Notes under the pieces: generated by a model
Databases searched by the model: none
Told to the model about the DNA's origin: nothing
What the model saw: the letters and a program-made list of their open reading frames with translations, nothing else
Position numbers and translations under genes: made by a program
Assembly: GCF_026163565.1 (NCBI RefSeq)
Contig: NZ_JAPDKN010000001.1
Location: forward strand, 1 to 60,362
Source of the DNA: Chryseobacterium sp. YIM B08800
GTDB lineage: Bacteria > Bacteroidota > Bacteroidia > Flavobacteriales > Weeksellaceae
Length of the DNA: 60,362 bases
Direction: 5' to 3'
Shown here: positions 36,644 to 42,853 of the stretch, piece after piece
Layout: the number at the start of each line of letters is the position of its first letter
How positions within the stretch are numbered: the stretch's first letter is position 1

Positions 36644-36664
36644 TTTTAAACAATTAAAAAAAAT

Positions 36665-36958
36665 ATGAAAAGTCTATTTGCAGCAGCAACATTTGCCCTT
36701 ATTTTATTAGCATCTTGTACCCCGAAAGCAACACCCGTAGCTGAAGCTCCAAAATCATCGACAAGTACCACAGAACAAATAGCACAGGGAAAAACAATCT
36801 TCGAAACTGCATGCAAAAGATGTCATGATTTGCCAGAGCCCACCAAATTTACTTCTGTACAATGGGTAGGAATTATGAATTCTATGGCTCCAAAAGCGAA
36901 ACTAACTGACGAACAACATCAGTGGGTTTACGATTATGTGGTGTCTGTGAAAAAATAA
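36665..36958 (+). CDS. Small cytochrome c lipoprotein
   Basis: 97 residues. Lipobox LASC (Cys18). Haem site CKRCH at about residue 57, with a later MAPKAKL Met as probable sixth ligand. Periplasmic, membrane-tethered electron carrier. It is followed after 27 bases by a close homologue (36986-37273); the two share the order QGKTIFE.. CxxCH.. MAPKAKL.DEQHQ and arose by duplication. Confidence 0.85.
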   Translation: MKSLFAAATFALILLASCTPKATPVAEAPKSSTSTTEQIAQGKTIFETACKRCHDLPEPTKFTSVQWVGIMNSMAPKAKLTDEQHQWVYDYVVSVKK

Positions 36959-36985
36959 AAGATTCAACCAACAAAAAATATCATC

Positions 36986-37273
36986 ATGAAAAAATTAGTT
37001 TTAAGTATAATTTTAGGATCTGTTTTTATGGTTTCTTGCGGACCAAAAAGCACAGCCGTAACCGGTCCTAAATTTACCTCAGCTGAACATTTGGCACAAG
37101 GAAAAACAGTTTTTGAAAACTCATGCAACAAATGCCACAAACTACCGGATCCTGCAAAACACGACGATCAGGGATGGATTAAAACCTTAAGCAGAATGGC
37201 GCCAAAAGCAAAATTGAATGATGAACAACATCAAATGGTCTATGATTATTTGATTTCTGTAAATAAAAAATAG
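36986..37273 (+). CDS. Small cytochrome c lipoprotein, paralogue
   Basis: 95 residues. Lipobox VSCG (Cys18). Haem site CNKCH, Met-containing RMAPKAKLNDEQHQMVYDYL. Nearly the same domain as the upstream gene, so a tandem duplication; divergence in the linker suggests it is not recent. A terminator follows. Confidence 0.85.
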   Translation: MKKLVLSIILGSVFMVSCGPKSTAVTGPKFTSAEHLAQGKTVFENSCNKCHKLPDPAKHDDQGWIKTLSRMAPKAKLNDEQHQMVYDYLISVNKK

Positions 37274-37297
37274 GCTTTCTTTTGAAAGTCTATTTTT
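37268..37297 (+). terminator. Terminator of the cytochrome pair
   Basis: AATAGGCTTTC (37268-37278) pairs with GAAAGTCTATT (37283-37293) with one G-T pair, followed by T-run. The stop codon of the second cytochrome lies inside the left arm. Confidence 0.75.
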
Positions 37298-37358
37298 GTT
37301 TAAATCTAAAAAATTGACAAGCAAAACGAATAGACCATTCATATTTCACCAGTTGAAT

Positions 37359-38351
37359 TTACTTTAAACTAATTCCCAAACCAGGTTTTCCGGATAGAAT
37401 AATTTTACCATTTTCTACAAAATTTCCGGTGGCATAATCATTAGAAATAAGATTGGCTCCGTCTAAATCTACAAAATCAACAAGTCCGGTTAAAAGGCAA
37501 CCTGCGGAAATTCCAACTGTTGATTCTGTCATGCAGCCGATCATAATTTTATAGTTTAATTCTCTTGCTTTTTTTATCATTTCTAAAGCGGGAGTCAATC
37601 CTCCACATTTCATCAGTTTAATATTGATGCTTTTATAGTATGGAATGAGTTCCTCAAGCGAATCAATATTCTGACAATCTTCATCTGCCATCCAATTGGC
37701 AAAACTTTCTTTTTCTAATATTTTATAATGATCAATCGGACGAGGCTGCTCCAAATATGAAAATCTTTGAACCTCAGCATTTTCCTGAAACCAAATACAA
37801 TCTTCATCGGTAAAACTTGCGTTAGAATCTAATGCGATACTCTTATCTAATTGTAATAATTTTTCAACATTGTTTTTATTTAAACCTTTGCATTTTACCT
37901 TGAATTTATTCCATTCACTTTTCTGAATTTTATCGATTTGATCCTCAATATCTCCAACGGAAATAGTAATCGAACTTTCAACTAATTGATCCGTTGAAAG
38001 TTGATTTAATTCTAAAAAGTTCTTATTTTCCAGCTTTCCAAAAAGATCCCAATACGCACAATCTAAAGCAGAAAGTAAAAACGAATGAAGGTTTAAACTC
38101 AATAAAAACTTAAAAAAATCTTTGGGATGAATGATTTTCTGAGCTTCAATTTGATACTGAACTCCTTTTAATTTTAAAACAAAATCCTGAAGATTAATCT
38201 GGTAATAATCAATCGCCACACATTCGCCATAACCTTTACAATTTTGGTGGGATAGCTCTATCAACAATACATCACGATGATTGTAGTTTCCGTAAGCAAT
38301 GGAGAATGTTTCTTTTAGGTGAATCTCTTTGAGTTCAAATTTTAATTTCAT
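37359..38351 (-). CDS. Dipeptide epimerase (enolase superfamily)
   Basis: 330 residues. The muconate-lactonising subgroup layout is visible: N-terminal cap domain, then the barrel with KVKCKG (the KxK catalytic lysine), DSNASF, LEQPRP, ADEDC as metal ligands Asp/Glu/Asp, and KLMKCGG as the second catalytic lysine. This is the pattern of L-Ala-D/L-Glu epimerases that recycle murein peptides. Four bases downstream of the lipoprotein gene at 38356-38982, so cotranscribed. Confidence 0.88.
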   Translation of the reverse strand: MKLKFELKEIHLKETFSIAYGNYNHRDVLLIELSHQNCKGYGECVAIDYYQINLQDFVLKLKGVQYQIEAQKIIHPKDFFKFLLSLNLHSFLLSALDCAYWDLFGKLENKNFLELNQLSTDQLVESSITISVGDIEDQIDKIQKSEWNKFKVKCKGLNKNNVEKLLQLDKSIALDSNASFTDEDCIWFQENAEVQRFSYLEQPRPIDHYKILEKESFANWMADEDCQNIDSLEELIPYYKSINIKLMKCGGLTPALEMIKKARELNYKIMIGCMTESTVGISAGCLLTGLVDFVDLDGANLISNDYATGNFVENGKIILSGKPGLGISLK

Positions 38352-38355
38352 ATTA

Positions 38356-38982
38356 CTAACTTACCCAATGATTATATGAATTTATAACTTTCCATTTACC
38401 ATTCACTTTTTTATAAATCGAAGTTGAACCTCCACCGTATAATGGTCCACAAGACATTGAATTTTCAACAATGCAAACCGTTTTATTTTTATTAAAAAAA
38501 GGAACAGAAAAAGTTTGAATACATTTATCTCCATATTTTTTTCGAAATTCCTTCCAAAAATCCCGTTTATATTTTACATTTAACTTTAAAATTTCGTCGG
38601 TTGTTACAAAATCTAATTTCTTCTTGATTCTACTTTTTTGGAGATTAAAATTTATTAAATTTCTATCTTGATTTTTATAGTAAGATGAATCTTTTATTGC
38701 AAAAATAGAATCATACGAAAAATTTAATACTGAACTAGGAGGAGGCGGTGGTTCTTCGTTCTCATTTAATTCTTCAAAAAAAATTCTCTTAACTGCAATA
38801 TTATAAATGTTATCATGTAAAGTACCATTAATGCTGTCTTCTCTAATTTGGTCAGTAATAAGTTGATTCAAAACTTCGTACTTCAAGTCCAAAGTTTCAT
38901 CTTTCGGGATTATTTTTTTTCGCGCTTCGTTCTTTTTACAAGAAATCAATAGCAATAGAATCAAAAATAAATAGTGTTTCAT
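38356..38982 (-). CDS. Lipoprotein of unknown function
   Basis: 208 residues. Lipobox LISC (Cys15), mature start CKKNEARKK. A proline run (EEPPPPPSS) sits near residue 80. The C-terminal half (YKRDFWKEFRKKYGDKC.., NKTVCIVEN, GKWKVINSYNHWVS) looks like a small alpha/beta domain; no family recognised. Cotranscribed with the epimerase downstream. Confidence 0.7.
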   Translation of the reverse strand: MKHYLFLILLLLISCKKNEARKKIIPKDETLDLKYEVLNQLITDQIREDSINGTLHDNIYNIAVKRIFFEELNENEEPPPPPSSVLNFSYDSIFAIKDSSYYKNQDRNLINFNLQKSRIKKKLDFVTTDEILKLNVKYKRDFWKEFRKKYGDKCIQTFSVPFFNKNKTVCIVENSMSCGPLYGGGSTSIYKKVNGKWKVINSYNHWVS

Positions 38983-39000
38983 AAATTAAATTTACAAAAA

Positions 39001-39023
39001 AAGGAGACTTATTTCGTCTCCTT
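39001..39023 (-). terminator. Terminator of the rtcB operon, overlapping the last codons
   Basis: AAGGAGAC (39001-39008) pairs with GTCTCCTT (39016-39023); T-run on the minus strand (38996-39002). The stop codon of the TPR gene (39009-39011) lies in the loop. Confidence 0.8.
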
Positions 39024-39521
39024 CTTGTTTTTAGATTTTTTCTTGGGCATTTTAGATTTTATAAATTTCTTGCGATCTTTTACAACATCCAAACTATGCG
39101 ATGAGAAACAATACTTTTCAGCCTCAGTTAAGAACTTTAAAGCATTAGGAAAACTTCCTCTCTTCTCAGAAAGCAGAGATCTGTAAAACCAGATAGTCGC
39201 TTTATCAATTCCTTTTATTTTCAAAGAATAGTTGATTAATTTTTCAGCTTCCTGCAAATCTTCATTATCCAAAAGACATTTAATATAATATTTTGGCGTA
39301 TTAAGATTCGTAACATCACATTGCATCGCCTCTTCAAAATAGAGCTTTGCTTTTTCGTAATCGATGAGCATTTCGCTGTAGATTCTTCCCATCAGGCAAA
39401 GCGAATCTGCATCTTCAGGATCGTAAGACAGTGCATAATTCAATGCTTCCAGACAATCGGGCAAGCTGTAAGGATAATTATCCAAAGCTTCGAAATAATA
39501 TTTACTTTTAGTTAAGGTCAT
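39009..39521 (-). CDS. TPR protein of the rtcB-prfH operon
   Basis: 170 residues, no signal peptide. Tetratricopeptide repeats are visible (ALSYDPEDADSLCLMGRIYS, DYEKAKLYFEEAMQCDV, NEDLQEAEKLINYSLKI..), and the last ~25 residues are lysine-rich (KSKMPKKKSKNKKETK), a likely RNA- or ribosome-binding tail. Its start overlaps the end of prfH by 14 bases, so the two are translationally coupled. Role in RNA repair is inferred only from the operon. Confidence 0.8.
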   Translation of the reverse strand: MTLTKSKYYFEALDNYPYSLPDCLEALNYALSYDPEDADSLCLMGRIYSEMLIDYEKAKLYFEEAMQCDVTNLNTPKYYIKCLLDNEDLQEAEKLINYSLKIKGIDKATIWFYRSLLSEKRGSFPNALKFLTEAEKYCFSSHSLDVVKDRKKFIKSKMPKKKSKNKKETK

Positions 39522-40206
39522 TTCTGTAGTTTTTTAATTCATTTTTCAGTTGATTTCTTTCTTTTTTGAAAGATTTCTCCTGATAATTCTTTTTAAAGTC
39601 CGTTCCTGAAAATGTTCGGATCGGGTTTCCTCTTTGCACATTCAAATGATTGTTCCAAGTTTCCTGCATTCTTTTTTGAAGCTGAATAATATTCTGTTCC
39701 AAAACTTTTTCTTTCAATCTTTCAATCGAAAGTTTTTTATTCTCCAATTGGGAACGCGTATCCTGTACAAAAACACTTTGCCCGGTCGGAATATGAGTTG
39801 CACGAACAGCCGTGTTGACTTTATTCACATTTTGTCCGCCACTTCCCTGACTTCTCGTCGTCTGAAACTGTATATCCTTTTCGTTGAAATTGATTTTCTC
39901 CAAACCTTCCAGTTCAAAAATCCCGATAAACCAATTGCTTCTTTTATGCAGCTTTCTGAAAGTACTTTTTCCTGTCCAAAGAATGCTTCCTAACCACGAT
40001 TTTAAAAATTCATTGATATTTTTTGATTTTAAAAGAAGGGTTACGGATTTCAATGTCAGATTTTCATCCCCATTTTCACGATGGATGATTTCGTAGTCTA
40101 TTTTATTATCTTTTGCTTCCTCAAGAAAAGCCTTCAGAAGTTTGGCAACTACCCATTGACATTCTAAAGGTCCTCTTCCTGAGGTTATCTGTATTAATTT
40201 ATCCAT
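39508..40206 (-). CDS. prfH: Peptide chain release factor H
   Basis: 232 residues. The catalytic RSQGSGGQNVNKVNTAV motif is intact, with GGQ at residues 123-125, and the C-terminal tail is basic (FKKNYQEKSFKKERNQLKNE). It lacks the stop-codon-reading domain of RF1/RF2, as PrfH proteins do. PrfH is known to release the nascent chain from ribosomes nicked in the decoding centre so that the RtcB2 ligase can seal the 16S rRNA; an rtcB gene stands in the same operon. Start 2 bases after the preceding gene. Confidence 0.93.
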   Translation of the reverse strand: MDKLIQITSGRGPLECQWVVAKLLKAFLEEAKDNKIDYEIIHRENGDENLTLKSVTLLLKSKNINEFLKSWLGSILWTGKSTFRKLHKRSNWFIGIFELEGLEKINFNEKDIQFQTTRSQGSGGQNVNKVNTAVRATHIPTGQSVFVQDTRSQLENKKLSIERLKEKVLEQNIIQLQKRMQETWNNHLNVQRGNPIRTFSGTDFKKNYQEKSFKKERNQLKNELKNYRNDLN

Positions 40207-40208
40207 TG

Positions 40209-40754
40209 TTATTTTGGTATTTCACTTAATCTTGGATGACCGACAGGATCAATTCCTTTTTCCAATAAATCTTTTGCAGCCATTACCGCCCAACATTTAT
40301 CGCTGGTATGAATGTTTCTGTAAAATGAAAGTAAAACATCAGGTTTCACAACAGTGAATCCGTTCGCTTCGACAGTTTCCAAATCACTTCTTTCAAAGAA
40401 ATCGATTGTAATTCTGTGAAATTTTCCGTTTTCCATTTCGATTGTTTTCTCATATCTGCGAAAATTTTCTTCGCTTGGAAGATGATCATATCTTGTCCAG
40501 ATTTTCTGAAAACCTTCCCGCTGAAGAATCATTACAACCTCAGCAACATTTTCTTTCTTTACAAAAACATCAATATCCTTATGGTCATGTGCATGTTTGT
40601 ATTCCGTATGCCCTACTTCAGACATAAAATGCCACGCCCAACCTCCTGATAAAATGACTTTATTTTTTAATTTTTCTAATATTTTTAGTCCGTGTTGAAT
40701 TCTAAATTCCGGCCAGACTTCACCGTATCTTTGTATGTTATGTGGTGCTCCCAT
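40209..40754 (-). CDS. ANT(2'')/Lnu-like nucleotidyltransferase between rtcB and prfH
   Basis: 181 residues from the ATG at 40754 (MGAPHNIQRYGEV); upstream codons lie in a low-complexity repeat. It has a complete minimal nucleotidyltransferase core: GGWAWH at 37-42, KDIDVFV with Asp60 and Asp62, and the third acid in ITIDFF (Asp118). The GGWA..DID order resembles aminoglycoside-2''-nucleotidyltransferases and lincosamide-modifying enzymes. Substrate unknown: a drug, a toxin, or an RNA end are all possible. Sandwiched between rtcB and prfH with 2 bases to prfH, so a role in the same repair process is likely. Confidence 0.88.
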   Translation of the reverse strand: MGAPHNIQRYGEVWPEFRIQHGLKILEKLKNKVILSGGWAWHFMSEVGHTEYKHAHDHKDIDVFVKKENVAEVVMILQREGFQKIWTRYDHLPSEENFRRYEKTIEMENGKFHRITIDFFERSDLETVEANGFTVVKPDVLLSFYRNIHTSDKCWAVMAAKDLLEKGIDPVGHPRLSEIPK

Positions 40755-40767
40755 TTTACTAATTTTT

Positions 40768-40821
40768 GTTGATGGTTGATGGTTGTCAGTTGATGGTGTT
40801 AAAATTCTAACAACCATCAAC
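40768..40821. repeat. Word repeat with inverted arm between rtcB and the nucleotidyltransferase gene
   Basis: GTTGATGGTTG occurs at 40768-40778 and 40775-40785 (7-base tandem period) and pairs perfectly with CAACCATCAAC at 40811-40821. Confidence 0.65.
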
Positions 40822-40839
40822 TAAAAACTACCAACCATT

Positions 40840-42231
40840 TTACTTATCCATTCTCACAATTCGAGGTTGGAAAGTTCCCAGAATATCAACCAATTCACTT
40901 TGTGCATTCATCACTTCGTTGATGTCTTTGTACGCCATTGGTGCTTCTTCGGTATTTCCGCCCATCAAAGTGACATTCTTGAGTTTCAATTCTTTTTTAA
41001 TGTCATTTTGAGTGAAAAGATTTCTGCATTCTCCTCTAGAATGCGCTCTTCCAGCTCCGTGAGAAGCAGAATTCAAAGAATCCGGATTTCCTTTTCCACG
41101 AACGATGAAACCTTTTGCCGTCATCGAACCGGGAATCATTCCCAATTCATTTTCATTCGCCGGAGTTGCCCCTTTTCTGTGAACGATCACTTCTTTTCCG
41201 TTATGGATCTCTTTCCACGCAAAGTTGTGATGGTTTTCAATTCTGGCTTTTACTCTTCCTCCAACAGCTTTTACCAATCTTCGGTGAATATCGTCGTGAC
41301 AAGCCGAAGCGTAATCACCCGCCAAATTCATCGCCGTCCAATATTCTAAACCGAGATGTGTGTTCAGATCCAGCCAGGCAAAGTTTTGCGCTTCTTTTGG
41401 TAACGGACATTGCTCTGTCGCCACTCTCGAATAATATTGAGCGATCTCTGCTCCCAATCCACGCGAACCGCTGTGTGAAAGAATTCCGAGGTATTTTCCT
41501 TTCGGAAGATTGATTTGCTTATCTTCTTCTGTGATCTCTACTTCCCCGAATTCTACAAAGTGATTTCCGCCACCGGAACTTCCCATTTGTTTGATGGCTT
41601 TTCCTTTTAGTCTTCTCAAGATCGGAATTAAATCGAACGTATCTCTGTCAAAAATTTCGTGATCAACGTGAGATCTATGTGTTTCGTACATTCCGAATTT
41701 GGTATGTTCGGCAAGAGCTTTTTCATATTTATCTCTCGCTCCGTCAAGATATGAAATAGGCGTATCCAAAATACTCAAGCTCATTCTACAGCCAATATCC
41801 ATCCCTACTCCGTAAGGAATTACTGCGTTTTCAACTGCCAAAACTCCTCCGATCGGAAGCCCATAACCGCTGTGTGCATCCGGCATTAAAGCGCCTTGTG
41901 TTGCAATTGGCAATTTCAATGCGGTGTACAACTGGTTTTTTGCTTCATCCGAAATATTGTTTCCGAAAATCTGGAAAGATGCACGGTTTGTATTGAGCAT
42001 TCTTTTCTCCGTTTTCTTTGATGAAAGTAAAGCTTCTGCAATCTGCCCGAAGGTTAAATCTTTTTCAAATTGTTCCGGATTTTGTTGAATTTCTTTTAAA
42101 AGAGATTTTACATAATGAATATTTTTGGTTGCAAAATTTCTCTTCATGACTTCCAAAGCGACGTTCACGCTTTGATTATTTGGATAGCCTAATTTTAATA
42201 TATCTTTTCCTTTAAGTTTTAAATTTCCCAT
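40840..42231 (-). CDS. rtcB: RNA-splicing ligase RtcB
   Basis: 463 residues. It joins RNA 2',3'-cyclic phosphate or 3'-phosphate ends to 5'-OH ends with GTP and Mn2+. Visible: GMDIGCRM (metal-binding Cys), SGGGNHFVE, LSHSGSRGLG, and the nucleotidyl-accepting histidine region NSASHGAGRAHSRGEC. First gene of a four-gene leftward unit with a nucleotidyltransferase, prfH and a TPR gene. No RtcR-type regulator or archease is beside it. The gene looks somewhat richer in G+C than its neighbours. Confidence 0.96.
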   Translation of the reverse strand: MGNLKLKGKDILKLGYPNNQSVNVALEVMKRNFATKNIHYVKSLLKEIQQNPEQFEKDLTFGQIAEALLSSKKTEKRMLNTNRASFQIFGNNISDEAKNQLYTALKLPIATQGALMPDAHSGYGLPIGGVLAVENAVIPYGVGMDIGCRMSLSILDTPISYLDGARDKYEKALAEHTKFGMYETHRSHVDHEIFDRDTFDLIPILRRLKGKAIKQMGSSGGGNHFVEFGEVEITEEDKQINLPKGKYLGILSHSGSRGLGAEIAQYYSRVATEQCPLPKEAQNFAWLDLNTHLGLEYWTAMNLAGDYASACHDDIHRRLVKAVGGRVKARIENHHNFAWKEIHNGKEVIVHRKGATPANENELGMIPGSMTAKGFIVRGKGNPDSLNSASHGAGRAHSRGECRNLFTQNDIKKELKLKNVTLMGGNTEEAPMAYKDINEVMNAQSELVDILGTFQPRIVRMDK

Positions 42232-42241
42232 TGTTTTTTAA

Positions 42242-42292
42242 TAAGATGTTAGATATTAGACACAAGATGTTAGACATTTTTGCATCTAATAT
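42242..42292. repeat. Word repeat upstream of rtcB
   Basis: AAGATGTTAGA is repeated in near tandem (42243-42253 and 42264-42274), with ATATTAGA (42253-42260) pairing with TCTAATAT (42285-42292). Confidence 0.55.
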
Positions 42293-42322
42293 TTTTCAAC
42301 TAGAATTTTAGTTGACTTTATT

Positions 42323-42357
42323 CAAACCTAACGGGTTTCAAAAACCCGTTAGGTTTT
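42323..42357. repeat. REP-like perfect hairpin upstream of rtcB
   Basis: AAACCTAACGGGTTT (42324-42338) pairs over 15 bp with AAACCCGTTAGGTTT (42342-42356) around a 3-base loop. Sequences of this type recur in Flavobacteriia genomes; copy number here untested. It could also stop readthrough into or out of the rtcB leader. Confidence 0.65.
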
Positions 42358-42358
42358 G

Positions 42359-42566
42359 ATTGGCAGGAACTTTTTATTAGCCCCGATTGACTCTTAATTT
42401 ATATTTATTATAGAATCGTCGAAACTCCGTTTTGCAGCGACATCCTTTTTTTGCATTGGCTTGAAAAAAGCGTTGGCAAAAAAGATATAGCGGAAAGCGG
42501 GATTTAGCTCCTGATAAAAATTTTGATTTCGGGGAAACTTGTTTTGAGTTTGAAATATTGCGCAAT
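42359..42566. other. Noncoding stretch between the REP hairpin and the candidate RNA
   Basis: About 200 bases with no gene I can support. A 62-codon frame on the minus strand (42377-42565) has no initiation signal or domain and starts inside the terminator of the candidate RNA, so it is treated as a shadow. Confidence 0.4.
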
Positions 42567-42734
42567 AAAAAACCCGAAAATCTTATGACTTCGGGTTTTG
42601 ATATTTCAATATACTATTGTTCTATGAGTGTACCAAACCACGAAGCCTCGCCTTTGCAAAAGGCAATCCTACTGATGAATGTTGATTGTATTTGAACATT
42701 GCTTCGTTGTTTTTTAATGGTTAAACTTGATTTT
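42567..42734 (-). ncRNA. Candidate structured RNA with short ORF, upstream of rtcB
   Basis: A TATCTTTG -7 box at 42741-42748 would start a transcript near 42734. The RNA folds into an apparent three-way junction: outer stem ACGAAGC/GCTTCGT (42701-42707 with 42640-42646), inner hairpins AATGTT/AACATT (42695-42700 with 42678-42683) and GCCTTT-TGC-AAAGGC (42650-42664). It ends in a clean terminator, AACCCGAA/TTCGGGTT plus T-run (42567-42597). A 25-codon ORF (MFKYNQHSSVGLPFAKARLR.., 42622-42699) begins inside the first hairpin. It could be a stand-alone small RNA, a peptide mRNA, or the attenuator leader of rtcB. No Rfam family is recognised. Confidence 0.55.
42571..42600. terminator. Terminator hairpin of the candidate RNA
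   Basis: AACCCGAA (42571-42578) pairs with TTCGGGTT (42590-42597). A-run on the left and T-run on the right make it active in either direction. Confidence 0.8.
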
Positions 42735-42740
42735 CAGTTG

Positions 42741-42748
42741 CAAAGATA
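42741..42748 (-). promoter_or_regulatory. Candidate -7 element for the structured RNA
   Basis: TATCTTTG followed by CAAC on the minus strand, matching TANNTTTG. No -33 TTG at the usual spacing. Confidence 0.45.
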
Positions 42749-42826
42749 TTATTTTTTTTGAATTACATAATAAAAATTCAAAAATTATTTATCACTTATT
42801 AATGACTTCCATTAGATCGAAAATGC

Positions 42827-42834
42827 TATATTTG
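42827..42834 (+). promoter_or_regulatory. Candidate -7 element for the DUF4836-ABC operon
   Basis: TATATTTG, 19 bases before the ATG at 42854. Fits TANNTTTG. Confidence 0.5.
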
Positions 42835-42853
42835 TTTTCTTAACCAAAAATAT

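Noticed and set aside
36986..37273. Second cytochrome as a sequencing duplicate
   Set aside because: The two genes differ throughout, so this is an old duplication.
42377..42565. 62-codon minus-strand ORF upstream of rtcB
   Set aside because: It starts at the edge of the candidate RNA's terminator and has no initiation context or domain.
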